DNA of 64,000 bases from an uncultured Marinicella sp. (lineage in GTDB: Bacteria; Pseudomonadota; Gammaproteobacteria; Xanthomonadales; Marinicellaceae). Below the pieces are notes generated by a model. It made no database searches. It saw only the letters and a program-made list of their open reading frames with translations, and was not told the DNA's origin. This document shows, piece after piece, positions 16,036-25,320 of the stretch (positions within the stretch are counted from its first letter, which is position 1; the number at the start of each line of letters is the position of its first letter). A program made the position numbers and the translations under genes. The DNA lies in contig CANNBS010000003.1 in NCBI GenBank assembly GCA_947502925.1, positions 248,001 to 312,000 of the forward strand, written 5' to 3'.

Positions 16036-18795
16036 TTAGTTTTTGCCGCTGAGGGCTAAATCGGTGACTGCTTTTGTGACATTCTGAATGCGTTTCTGCT
16101 GTTGTTTGAGAAAATCCTGATCGCCTTTGGGTTGTTGGTACCAGTTTTTTAGCCATTTCAGGGCTTTTTGGTAGACTTGTTGCTCACCTTCTTCACCGGC
16201 CATGCGGTCGGCCAGGACATTGACCTGATAGGCCATGCGCTGATCCATGTAATCTTTGGGTGTCTCTAAACCGGTGAGGTATTCGCCGGCAATTAGGCGA
16301 TCTGACAGATCATCTGTGTCCGTATCTTGTTGTGATCGTTCTGTAAACAGTTTCCGGTTTTTGGCTGAACAGTCCGACAGCTCTTTGTCGAGTTCATCGG
16401 CTGATAGCTCACCTTGTTCGTGTTGGGTATAAAGCGCGTTGATGTTTTGCCATTGCCTTATGTCCTGGTTTAATTGTTGCGCCGAGAGTTGTTGTTGGTG
16501 TTGTTCAAAATCCTGCAGTAATTGTTGTTGTTCTTTTTGCGGAACATGGCCTTGTTGCGCCAGTTGCTGCCAGTTGCCGTTAAATTCACTGCGCAATTGT
16601 TCCAGTGCTTGGATGTCCTGACATTGTTTTAATTGTTTATGCGTGGTTTTGATCAGATCCAGGCATTGTTTTTTATGGGCATTGATTTCGGCCTGTTGCG
16701 CTTGTTGCTCCGCTTGCCGGCGGTTAAAGACCTTGTCGTTGGCGCGGCGGAATTTTTTCCACAGTGTGCGTTCGGTTTTGGGGCTGACGTAACCAGCTTT
16801 GGGCCATTGTTTTTGCAGTGCCTTGGCGGTTTCAATGGCTTCGGATAAGTCCTCAACATCTGCCAGGGCCTGAGCTTGTTCGACTAAGGCCTGTTTATTC
16901 TGTTCGGCTTTTTTGTACCCCTCTGATAGATGGTCATTAATCCGATTCATCTCCCGGCGCAGGGCTTTGGCGGCTTGTCCGCGGTCTTTGGGGGATAATT
17001 TATCCAGGTTTTTTAAGTGATTAACTGCGGTTCTGACCAGTTTGCTTAACGCAGGTGGCGTATCTTCTTCCAAATCAGCCGCTTGCATGGATTTTATGTG
17101 TTGATTGATTTTGGTTAATTGTTGGTCCTGTTGTTCACTGCGTTTTTCAAAAAAAGGCTGCGCCGGTTCAAACAACGCCTGAGAAACAGTTCGGAAGGCT
17201 TGCCATTGTTTCTGGTTTCGGGGTGAAAAGCGATCACCGGGTAATTTCTCCATGTCCTCCAATTCAGCCCATTGCTGATTGGCCTGTTGCAATTTTTGCA
17301 GCACCGCGTCGGGGTGCATGCCGGAACCGACCAGTTGTTTAAGGTCTTCAATCAGTTGTTGACGCACTTTGTCGTGGCTCCATTGTTGCCATTGCCGGAG
17401 TTCTTTGAGTTGGTTCCATAATTGATCGATGGCAAATTTATGCTTTTTCAGGGTGGGGTGGTTATGGCCGGCTTGTTTTTGTAATTCAGTGAGTTGATTG
17501 ATTAACTTTTTGGCTTCACTGAGTTGGCCGTCTTTAATCTTTGTTTCCGTGGGCTCAATGAGTTCTATGACCCGATCGGCGGCTTTGTTGCGGCGATCGG
17601 CGGTGGCCGTTATTTTATCGGCCAGTCGAGCCATGCCATCATCGAATTGATTCTGTAAAGCCGCTAAATCGGCGGTGTCTGAGGCTTGTTTGGTGGCCCG
17701 TTGCCATTTATTCTTAAGTTGTTTAAGTGAGTGCGGTGCAGCCGTGCTTTGTTCTAATTGTCGGTTTAGTTCAGCCAGAATATCATGGCATTCAGCCGGT
17801 GCCTGGGCATCTTTCTGGGCTTTTATTAAGTGTTCGTTGAGCGTCGCCAGACCTTCATGCCATTGCGCTGTTTGCTCTTCATTGAGGGCATCAATTTCAG
17901 CGCTTTGGTACTGTTCTATGGCCTGTTGCAACTGGCTCAGCGATAGGGTGTTAACACGCTGACTGTGATCCTTTAATTGCGTCAATAAATGCAACTGCTT
18001 TTGTTGTTTCTGTTGTTTTAAAAAAGCATCCCGGTAATCGCTGTCCAGGGTCATTTTGGCAGTATTAAGCGCGCCCTGATAGCGGGTCTTGAGGTTGTCG
18101 GGTAATTCTTTTTGGGGTAATTGCTGCCACTGCAGTTCGATGTCGTTTAAATCGACTTTTTGATTTTTTAGGACCACATGTTCTAAACGGCGACATAAGT
18201 CTTCGCCTATTTGGTTTGGATCTTCGGGGCTTTGTCGTTGTAATTTTTGAGTGATGGCGGCTTTTAAGTCAGCATTTTTATGACCCAGATGTTTTAGGAT
18301 GCGTTTTAGGGTCGAGCCTTGATCGATATTGGCGAGGATAGCGTGTTGCAGCTCAGCTGATTGTACCGTCAATAATAAATCGCCCAGTAAGCCTTGGCGT
18401 TTAAGCTGACTAATGGCCGCTTGTTGCAATGCCAATGATTGACCGTGCTCAATTAGATGGGCTTTGGCTTCATTGCTTTGTAGTTGCTTGGCGATGGTTT
18501 TATGCGTTTCTGTTTGCTGTTCCGGTGTGATGGCCGCTAAAAAATGACTCAGTCTTTTATCTGCCAGTAATTGCAGGTCTTTAATGGGGTGGTGTTCGGC
18601 AATGTGTTGCAGAACACTTAAGTCCTGGATTCGGTTCAACGCGGCTTTTTGAACTTTGGGGCTGTCGTCCCGGAACACAATGTCTGACAAATGTGCTTTT
18701 AATTCAGCATCGGGGCTGTGCTGAATCGCCGTTAACCGGACTTGTTCGTTGTTGCTTTGCCATTTTGGCTTGTTAAACCAATTCAGTATGCTCAT
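16036..18795 (-). CDS. Large DUF349 domain protein
   Basis: A 919-residue, largely helical, Gln/Lys/Glu-rich protein with several DUF349 repeats. Clear examples are in the middle (PRNQKQWQAFRTVSQALFEP) and later (LQKQWPKAGYVSPKTERTLW followed by KKFRRANDKVFNRR). The N-terminal 200 residues look like HEAT-type alpha repeats (LLADKRLSHFLAAITPEQQ). No signal peptide or membrane segment is present, and extensive coiled coil is expected. DUF349 proteins of this size occur widely in gammaproteobacteria without an assigned function. Its start overlaps the dusB stop (ATGA), so it is co-translated with a tRNA dihydrouridine synthase. Confidence 0.85.
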   Translation of the reverse strand: MSILNWFNKPKWQSNNEQVRLTAIQHSPDAELKAHLSDIVFRDDSPKVQKAALNRIQDLSVLQHIAEHHPIKDLQLLADKRLSHFLAAITPEQQTETHKTIAKQLQSNEAKAHLIEHGQSLALQQAAISQLKRQGLLGDLLLTVQSAELQHAILANIDQGSTLKRILKHLGHKNADLKAAITQKLQRQSPEDPNQIGEDLCRRLEHVVLKNQKVDLNDIELQWQQLPQKELPDNLKTRYQGALNTAKMTLDSDYRDAFLKQQKQQKQLHLLTQLKDHSQRVNTLSLSQLQQAIEQYQSAEIDALNEEQTAQWHEGLATLNEHLIKAQKDAQAPAECHDILAELNRQLEQSTAAPHSLKQLKNKWQRATKQASDTADLAALQNQFDDGMARLADKITATADRRNKAADRVIELIEPTETKIKDGQLSEAKKLINQLTELQKQAGHNHPTLKKHKFAIDQLWNQLKELRQWQQWSHDKVRQQLIEDLKQLVGSGMHPDAVLQKLQQANQQWAELEDMEKLPGDRFSPRNQKQWQAFRTVSQALFEPAQPFFEKRSEQQDQQLTKINQHIKSMQAADLEEDTPPALSKLVRTAVNHLKNLDKLSPKDRGQAAKALRREMNRINDHLSEGYKKAEQNKQALVEQAQALADVEDLSEAIETAKALQKQWPKAGYVSPKTERTLWKKFRRANDKVFNRRQAEQQAQQAEINAHKKQCLDLIKTTHKQLKQCQDIQALEQLRSEFNGNWQQLAQQGHVPQKEQQQLLQDFEQHQQQLSAQQLNQDIRQWQNINALYTQHEQGELSADELDKELSDCSAKNRKLFTERSQQDTDTDDLSDRLIAGEYLTGLETPKDYMDQRMAYQVNVLADRMAGEEGEQQVYQKALKWLKNWYQQPKGDQDFLKQQQKRIQNVTKAVTDLALSGKN

Positions 18796-19766
18796 CAGGC
18801 CACCTTGGATAATAAATGTTGTTCGATAAATTGTAATTGTGCGTGTCCGTCATCAATGGTTAACAGTTCACGCGATTGGAAAACGGCCGGTAATTGGGCT
18901 GAAAACCATTTGATGTGTTTTTTGGCCATACGACAACCCCGTGCCTGGCCATAGAACTGATGTAAATTTAACACATGTTGATATAAGGTTGTCATAATTT
19001 GTTCCATTGTGGGTTTGGCAATACATTGTCCGGTTTCAAGATAGGTTTGGATTTGTTTGAAAATCCAGGGGTTTCCTTGCGCAGCGCGGCCCACCATCAG
19101 CCCATCGCAATTTGTATAATTCAGAACACGCTGAGCTTTTTGAGGACTGTCGATGTCGCCATTGGCAATCACCGGAATACTGAGCTGCTGTTTAACGGCT
19201 TTGATTAAGTCATAATCTGCCCGGCCGGTGTATTTTTGTTGTTGGGTGCGACCGTGAATAAATAGGGCGGCGATACCGGCTTGTTCAGCGTCAGCTGCAA
19301 TATCTTCAATATTTAAACATGAGGCATCGGTGCCGAGACGTGTTTTTAAAGTCACCGGAACTGACACGGTATCCACCACCGCCTGGCATATGGCTTTTAT
19401 TTGTTCGGGATAGGCCATAAGCGCTGAGCCACAACGTTTTTTGGCCACCTTTTTTTGTGGGCAGCCCATGTTAATGTCAATAATTTGAGCACCGTTGTCG
19501 ACGTTGTGTTTGGCCGCTTCAGCCATGGCCTTTGGGTCAGAGCCCGCGATTTGCACCGCGATGGGGCCTGGTTCACCGTCGTGGTTCATACGAAAGCGGG
19601 TTTTGGCGGTTTTTAACAGCGATAAATCACAACTGAGCATTTCACCCACCGCATAACTGGCACCCAGTTGTTTGCATAGTTGACGGTAAGGGCGATCGGT
19701 AACACCGGCCATCGGTGCCAGCATCACCGGATGTTCAATTTTATGGGGGCCGATGTAAAAAGACAT
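18795..19766 (-). CDS. dusB: tRNA-dihydrouridine synthase DusB
   Basis: An FMN-dependent enzyme reducing uridine to dihydrouridine in tRNA. Motifs are APMAGVTDRPYR near the start, the catalytic-cysteine signature NMGCPQKKV, GSALM, IHGRTQQQKYTG, ANGDIDSP and MVGRAAQGNPWIF, which fits DusB rather than DusA or DusC. The start is taken at ATG 19766 (MSFYIGPHKI, 323 residues): it matches DusB N-termini and falls just after the TraB-family stop, while the open frame upstream (to 19835) would overlap that gene and has no homology. In many relatives dusB precedes fis; here the DUF349 gene follows instead. Confidence 0.94.
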   Translation of the reverse strand: MSFYIGPHKIEHPVMLAPMAGVTDRPYRQLCKQLGASYAVGEMLSCDLSLLKTAKTRFRMNHDGEPGPIAVQIAGSDPKAMAEAAKHNVDNGAQIIDINMGCPQKKVAKKRCGSALMAYPEQIKAICQAVVDTVSVPVTLKTRLGTDASCLNIEDIAADAEQAGIAALFIHGRTQQQKYTGRADYDLIKAVKQQLSIPVIANGDIDSPQKAQRVLNYTNCDGLMVGRAAQGNPWIFKQIQTYLETGQCIAKPTMEQIMTTLYQHVLNLHQFYGQARGCRMAKKHIKWFSAQLPAVFQSRELLTIDDGHAQLQFIEQHLLSKVA

Positions 19767-19773
19767 GATTGTA

Positions 19774-20982
19774 TTAAACCAGCTGGCTGAAAATTTTAAA
19801 ACCCGACACCCAAGTGGCGATGGCGGAGCCGACATTGGTGAGAATAAATACCAATAATACCCGCGTGACCGGGTTTTTCCACCAGCCGGAGAGCTTCATG
19901 GCATCGGTTTGCAAAGATTCAAAGTTGTGTACCTTGGGTTTGCGAACCATGGTTTCTACCAAAGCCGCCACCATGCCGGCGGCGATGGTGGGATTGAGAG
20001 AGGTAAAGGGTGCAGCCAGCATCGCCGATAGAATTGTTAATGGATGGCCACCGGCCATGGCCGCACCAATGCCGGACAAAATGCCGTTGTAAATCAACCA
20101 GATTTTTATCAGTGACCAGCCCAGTGCTTCTTCGGTGGCAAAGCCCCAGACGAAACCGGTAACAATCACTAAAGTAATTAACCAGGGCAGCAATTTAAAC
20201 CATTTCTTTTTGGGTGGAATGGTTTCCAGTTGATTAAGGGTGTTTTGGTTGTTGCCTTCTTCGGTGACGTAGCCTGATAAGCCTTTTAAATGCCCTGCAC
20301 CGATGACCACCAGAACCTGAGGTTTATCCTTGTCAGTTTTTAATTTTTCGGCATGGACATGCAGTTTGGCGGCCATAAATTGATCACGCTCATCGATCAA
20401 AGAGCGGTAAATGCCGGCTGAATTTTCCGACAGTTCACTGAAGGTGCTTTCCAGCATATCGCCGGTTTTTAGTTTTTCAATTTCTTCGTCACTGATTTCA
20501 GACTGTTCAAAAAATCCACCAAAGCCGAAAATAAGATTGACCTTTTCCAAAAATGACAAGCCGCGCCAGGTTCTTTTCATGGTGATACCGACATTCCGGT
20601 CAATGTTCCACACTGGTAAATCTTTTTCCTTAGCCGATTCAATGGCTTGTTTCATTTCAGCACCCGGTTCAATGCCCAGTTGGTTGGCCAGTCTTTTCTG
20701 GTAGGCGCTCATGGCCAGGTTGGTGGCGATGACACCGGTTTGCTTTTGTTTGATGATGCTGATCAGGTCTAAGTTTCTGTAGCGGTTGGTGTCGGTGAGT
20801 GCCTGGTAACGTAAATCATCCAGTTCGATGGCGACGGCATCATAATCACCTTGTGCGACCAGTTCTTTAACCACATCGGCACTTTTCTGAGAAATATGTG
20901 CAGTGCCAAGCAGGGTGTATTCAATCCCTTGAAACTCAACAATTTTATGCGGCTGATCCGACAGCAATGCAGCAGTATCCAC
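19774..20982 (-). CDS. TraB/GumN-family membrane protein (TraB-determinant type)
   Basis: A 402-residue protein with an N-terminal TraB/PrgY domain and a C-terminal membrane region. The conserved features are LLGTAHISQKSADVV near the start (GTAH motif), VAIELDDLRY (Glu), an internal ERDQFMA and VVIGAGHLKGL (GxxH). These positions suggest a metal-dependent hydrolase related to Tiki proteases. Four or five hydrophobic helices lie at about 265-400, including HPLTILSAMLAAPFTS. Enterococcal TraB/PrgY shuts down pheromone activity; the bacterial chromosomal homologues have no established role. First gene of a minus-strand unit with dusB and the DUF349 gene. Confidence 0.83.
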   Translation of the reverse strand: MDTAALLSDQPHKIVEFQGIEYTLLGTAHISQKSADVVKELVAQGDYDAVAIELDDLRYQALTDTNRYRNLDLISIIKQKQTGVIATNLAMSAYQKRLANQLGIEPGAEMKQAIESAKEKDLPVWNIDRNVGITMKRTWRGLSFLEKVNLIFGFGGFFEQSEISDEEIEKLKTGDMLESTFSELSENSAGIYRSLIDERDQFMAAKLHVHAEKLKTDKDKPQVLVVIGAGHLKGLSGYVTEEGNNQNTLNQLETIPPKKKWFKLLPWLITLVIVTGFVWGFATEEALGWSLIKIWLIYNGILSGIGAAMAGGHPLTILSAMLAAPFTSLNPTIAAGMVAALVETMVRKPKVHNFESLQTDAMKLSGWWKNPVTRVLLVFILTNVGSAIATWVSGFKIFSQLV

Positions 20983-21169
20983 TTTTTACACCCAAAAAAG
21001 CGGTTATTTTATCACCGTTCTTAGTGTAATTGTATGCTTTGCTTCAGGGGCTTTCTTAAAGCAAGTGAATAAGATCTATGATTATTTTTTGTTTGTACAT
21101 AAAGATTAAAAGCTCTATGATAATTATAATCAAGATTTTGATTCATCTGAATGATAACAAACGATAAAT

Positions 21170-22921
21170 ATGCCTGAAACCGGATCGCCTGACTTACTGT
21201 TTTGGAATGCCCTGGCGCTGATTGTGGCGGCCAGTGTGTTTGTGCCGGTATTTGTGAAAATTAAATTTGGTGCGGTGCTTGGCTATCTGGTGGCCGGGAT
21301 TGCGGTTAATTTACTGTTTTCAGGTGGCTTTTCTGAACATCCAGAAGAATTGCTGCACTTTTCCGAGTTCGGTGTGGTGTTGTTTTTATTTGTGATTGGT
21401 CTTGAGCTGAATCCGGCGACCTTGTGGGATATGCGTAAGGATATTTTTGGTCTGGGAGCAGCGCAAGTGATTTTTAGTGCGCTGGTGATTGGTTTATTGG
21501 CTTATTTGCTGGGAATCCATTTATCCGGATCGGTGGTGATAGGCAGTGGCATGGCCTTGAGTTCCACCGCCATTGTTATGAGTCAACTGAGTGAAAGAGG
21601 TGAACGGCGAAGTTTACATGGCCGTAAAACCTTTGGGATTTTATTGTTTCAGGACATTGCCATTGTGCCGTTACTGCTGATGGTGACTTTACTGGCACCG
21701 ACCGGTGAAAATGTTTCATTAACACAAAGTTTAATTGATATTGGTTTGGCGGTGGCGGCGATTGTGGCGCTGATTTTAATCGGTTATTACCTGTTAGATC
21801 ATGTGTTTCGATTACTGGCTTCCACAGGTTTGCATGAAATTATGACCGCCAGTGCCTTAGGGTTGGTGATTGCCGCCGCCTTACTGATGGACATTGTCGG
21901 TATGTCGAATGCCATGGGGGCTTTTCTGGCCGGTGTGATGTTATCTGAATCATCCTATCGACATGAAGTGAAGGCCAACATTGAACCCTTTCGGGGCTTG
22001 TTTTTGGGTTTGTTTTTTATGGCTGTGGGTTTGGCCCTGGATTTGCGGGTGGTGATTGAAAACTGGTTATTAATATTAAGCATTGCGCCCGGCGTTATGT
22101 TGTTGAAAATCATATTGTTGTATGGGGTCAGTCGATTTTTTAAACATGACCACAACACGTCGATTCGTCTGGCCTTTGCACTGCCTCAGTTGGGTGAGTT
22201 TGGTTTTGTGTTATTCTCAGCTGCTGCCACGGCCGGTATATTTGCGGACAATGTCTCGTCTATTTTGATTGCCATTGTCTCGGTCACCATGATGTTATCG
22301 CCACTGCCATTGCTATTTCAGAACTGGTTTATTAACAAAGAGTTACAGGATGTTTTGGATGAAACATTTGAAGATACCCGCGGCAATGTACTGATTATCG
22401 GCTTTGGTCGGTTTGGCCAGATGGTATCCCAACCCTTATTTGCTGATGGTTATGACATCACCATTTTGGACAATGACGCCCGCCGTATTCGCGAAGCCCG
22501 GGGTTTTGGCTTTAAGGTTAATTTTGGTGATGGTACCCGCCGTGATATTCTGCGTGCCGCCGGGGCTGAGAGTAGTGAAGTGGTGATTTTTTGCACCAAT
22601 AACCCGGAAGTCACCAATCGCAGTATCCGGGCTCTACAAGCGATTAACCCGCAAGCTAAAATATTTGTGCGTTCCTATAATCGCCGTCATTCCATTGATT
22701 TACATGACATGAATGTCACCTTTTCAGTGCGTGAGACTTTTGAAAGTGCATTGATTTTGGGTCGGCAGGTGTTGATAGAACTCGGTGTCAGTGAAGATCA
22801 GGCCAGTGATTATATTGAAGATATCCGGATTCGTGATTTAGAGCGTTTACAAGAGCAAGCCGAGGGTGATATGGAGTCAGGTATGGAACGGGTTTTACGA
22901 AAACCGGTCAAACCCGATTAA
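21170..22921 (+). CDS. Kef-type cation:proton antiporter with RCK (TrkA-N) domain
   Basis: A 583-residue monovalent cation:proton antiporter-2 family protein. About a dozen transmembrane helices fill residues 10-385 and include the family motifs FGVVLFLFVIGLEL, GSGMALSSTAIVM and GAFLAGVMLSES. The cytosolic RCK domain begins near 404 with the Rossmann motif NVLIIGFGRFGQ and covers about 404-520. This is the KefB/KefC layout for K+ efflux, although binding of glutathione adducts cannot be judged. No KefF/KefG-type oxidoreductase gene lies nearby. It is divergent from the TraB-family gene across a 187-bp gap; the 3' end overlaps the convergent PLP-enzyme gene by four bases. Confidence 0.9.
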   Translation: MPETGSPDLLFWNALALIVAASVFVPVFVKIKFGAVLGYLVAGIAVNLLFSGGFSEHPEELLHFSEFGVVLFLFVIGLELNPATLWDMRKDIFGLGAAQVIFSALVIGLLAYLLGIHLSGSVVIGSGMALSSTAIVMSQLSERGERRSLHGRKTFGILLFQDIAIVPLLLMVTLLAPTGENVSLTQSLIDIGLAVAAIVALILIGYYLLDHVFRLLASTGLHEIMTASALGLVIAAALLMDIVGMSNAMGAFLAGVMLSESSYRHEVKANIEPFRGLFLGLFFMAVGLALDLRVVIENWLLILSIAPGVMLLKIILLYGVSRFFKHDHNTSIRLAFALPQLGEFGFVLFSAAATAGIFADNVSSILIAIVSVTMMLSPLPLLFQNWFINKELQDVLDETFEDTRGNVLIIGFGRFGQMVSQPLFADGYDITILDNDARRIREARGFGFKVNFGDGTRRDILRAAGAESSEVVIFCTNNPEVTNRSIRALQAINPQAKIFVRSYNRRHSIDLHDMNVTFSVRETFESALILGRQVLIELGVSEDQASDYIEDIRIRDLERLQEQAEGDMESGMERVLRKPVKPD

Positions 22922-23958
22922 TTGTTCCTGACAATGAGGTCAGCCATGGTTTTATATCGCTTGTACAAAGAGGCTACATTTTCAGCGGGTAAAGCAATAT
23001 GGCGCTCTTTTAGAAATTTCGGGTTGTATAATTTAGAATAAGACCGCTCACCGAGATCACAAGCGAAGGTCACAATATGTTGATTTTGTGCGCCCTGTGC
23101 CGCTGCAAATAAAGCACCCGCCACATTCAGGGCACCACTGCTACCCAGTAAAATACCATCATAGTTTAGTAAATGACGGGATATCGCAACTAAATCGCGA
23201 TCCGGCAGATTGATGGCGCAATCAACCTGTGCCTGTTTGAAATTGGCCACGGCGCGCATAATACCAATGCCTTCGGTAAATGAATCACCGTTCGATTTAA
23301 ACTGGCCTGTTTTTAAATACTGATAAAGCCCAGAGCCGTCCGGATCAACCAGCCAGGTTGTGATATTTTTGTTTTTTTCTTTTAAATAGTGAGTGACGCC
23401 ACCAATTGTTCCACCGGTGCCGCTAACTGAAACCACGGTGTTTACCTGACCTTTCGTTTGTTGCCAGATTTCAGGGGCGGTTGTACTGTAGTGAGCTTTA
23501 GCATTGGCTGTGTTTTCAAATTGATCCGCCCACCAATAACTCGTATTATTTTCAGCCAGTCTTCTGGCGGTGTGGTAAAAATGATTGTCATCGGAAAAAG
23601 GGCAGGGGTCCACCAATTTTAATTGGGCCCCATACAATTTGATTAACCGTTGCTTTTCAAGTGACTGGCCTTTGGGCATCACAACCAGCATTTTAAAGCC
23701 CATGGCTCTGGCAACTAATGCCAAGCCAATGCCAGTATTGCCGGCTGTACCTTCGACAATGGTCATACCAGATCTTAACTGACCTGAATCAACCGCATCA
23801 ATAATCATCTGGCGTGCGGCACGGTCTTTGATGGAACCACCGGGGTTCTGATATTCACATTTAATATATATTTCTGATCCTGTTAATTCTGACAAAGAAG
23901 GAATTCTGACTAAATCAGTCTGGCCGATGGCTTCAATGATGTTGGTTTTTACTGGCAT
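22918..23958 (-). CDS. PLP-dependent cysteine synthase/cystathionine beta-synthase family protein
   Basis: A 346-residue fold-type II PLP enzyme. Lys in NPGGSIKDRAA is the Schiff-base lysine; EGTAGNTGIGLA is the substrate-binding loop, and SGTGGTIGGV binds the PLP phosphate. The loop reads GTAGNTG instead of the GTSGNTG usual in CysK, which together with the C-terminal extension NPKFLKERHI suggests a Cds1-like or variant O-acetylserine sulfhydrylase. Start ATG 23958 (MPVKTNIIEAIGQTDLVRI) matches the family N-terminus; the upstream open frame (to 24057) carries cysteine-rich sequence without homology. It could be cysteine synthase or cysteine desulfhydrase; sequence alone does not decide. Confidence 0.82.
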   Translation of the reverse strand: MPVKTNIIEAIGQTDLVRIPSLSELTGSEIYIKCEYQNPGGSIKDRAARQMIIDAVDSGQLRSGMTIVEGTAGNTGIGLALVARAMGFKMLVVMPKGQSLEKQRLIKLYGAQLKLVDPCPFSDDNHFYHTARRLAENNTSYWWADQFENTANAKAHYSTTAPEIWQQTKGQVNTVVSVSGTGGTIGGVTHYLKEKNKNITTWLVDPDGSGLYQYLKTGQFKSNGDSFTEGIGIMRAVANFKQAQVDCAINLPDRDLVAISRHLLNYDGILLGSSGALNVAGALFAAAQGAQNQHIVTFACDLGERSYSKLYNPKFLKERHIALPAENVASLYKRYKTMADLIVRNN

Positions 23959-24121
23959 GATGTTTTGTTGGTTTTTAGTAAATTGTAACATTAAAAATGA
24001 TTGAAGCACGCAGCATATTTTGGCGTGGCTGTTAATGCAAAGTCTTTTTAAATACATTAAAAACTGTTGAGTCTTGGCTGATATGACTTAAGATAAAGGG
24101 TTTTTAATTTGTTGTGATGTC

Positions 24122-25318
24122 ATGAATGACTTTATTGCTGATTTAGTGAAGCAGGTTAAGGCCTCAGCCACCATCGCGGTGTCGATGAAAGCCGCTGAAT
24201 TAAAAGCTGCCGGCCAGGATGTGATTGGTCTCGGTGCCGGAGAACCTGATTTTGATACCCCTGAACATATTAAACAAGCGGCCATTGAAGCCATTAATCA
24301 GGGGAAGACCAAATACACCGCCGTGGATGGCACGCCTGAATTAAAACAAGCCATCATCAATAAATTACAGCGTGATAATCAGGTAGACTATCTGGCCAGT
24401 GAAATTCTGGTGTCCAATGGTGCCAAACACAGTATTTTCAATTTATTAAATGCAGTGATTAATCCCGGCGATGAGGTGATTATCCCGGCACCTTATTGGG
24501 TGTCCTATCCTGACATGACTTTATTGGCAGGCGGTCGTTCAGTCATTGTCCAAACCGATGCCGAACAAGCCTTTAAAATGACGGCTGATCAGTTATCCAA
24601 TGCCATCACCGACCAAACCAAACTCATTATTCTTAATTCGCCCAGCAACCCCACCGGACAGGTTTATTCACAAACTGAATTGGCGGCCATAGGTGAAGTT
24701 TTAAAAGCCCACCCACAGGTGTTAATGCTCACCGATGATATTTATGAGCATATCTATTGGGGCGATGAGCGACTGACTAATCTTGTGGCGCTGTTTCCTG
24801 AATTAAAAGACCAGGTGATTTTAATTAATGGTGTATCCAAAGGTTATGCCATGACAGGATGGCGCATTGGATTTGCCGCTGCCAACCAGTCTATTATTAC
24901 CGCCATGCGGAAAATTCAATCGCAAAGCACCTCCAATCCCTGTTCAATTTCGCAGGCCGCTGCGGTGGCGGCTTTTAACGGCCCGCAGGATTGTTTACAA
25001 ACCATGACCCGGGCGTTTAAAGAACGCCATGATTTTGTGGTTCAGGCGTTAAATGACATGGATGGAATCAGCTGTTTGACCGGTGACGGGGCGTTTTATG
25101 CTTTTGCGGATGTGACCGCAATCATTGAGTCCCACAGCGATTGTAACAATGATGTGGAGCTGGCCACCTGGTTATTAGAAACCGCCGGTGTGGCGGTGGT
25201 GCCCGGCACCCCGTTTGGCGCACCGGGTTATGTGCGCATTTCTTTTGCCACCGGTATGGACGTATTGGAAAGTGCCATGGCGCGTATTAAACAAGCGGTT
25301 GAGCAAATACGGATATAA
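24122..25318 (+). CDS. aspC: Aspartate aminotransferase, class I PLP-dependent (subgroup 1-gamma)
   Basis: A 398-residue class I aminotransferase. VIGLGAGEPDFDTPEHI and KYTAVDGTPELK are typical of the thermophile/AspB-type aspartate aminotransferases. The PLP lysine lies in NGVSKGYAMTGWRIG, and the C-terminal arginine that binds the alpha-carboxylate is in GYVRISFA. It should interconvert aspartate/2-oxoglutarate and oxaloacetate/glutamate; some homologues also use prephenate. The symbol is functional, since the enterobacterial AspC belongs to another subgroup. thiI follows after two bases. Confidence 0.88.
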   Translation: MNDFIADLVKQVKASATIAVSMKAAELKAAGQDVIGLGAGEPDFDTPEHIKQAAIEAINQGKTKYTAVDGTPELKQAIINKLQRDNQVDYLASEILVSNGAKHSIFNLLNAVINPGDEVIIPAPYWVSYPDMTLLAGGRSVIVQTDAEQAFKMTADQLSNAITDQTKLIILNSPSNPTGQVYSQTELAAIGEVLKAHPQVLMLTDDIYEHIYWGDERLTNLVALFPELKDQVILINGVSKGYAMTGWRIGFAAANQSIITAMRKIQSQSTSNPCSISQAAAVAAFNGPQDCLQTMTRAFKERHDFVVQALNDMDGISCLTGDGAFYAFADVTAIIESHSDCNNDVELATWLLETAGVAVVPGTPFGAPGYVRISFATGMDVLESAMARIKQAVEQIRI

Positions 25319-25320
25319 GT

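Noticed and set aside
16439..17962. Several plus-strand open frames opposite the DUF349 gene
   Set aside because: Antisense frames with Cys/Trp-rich composition caused by the Gln-rich codons of the real gene.
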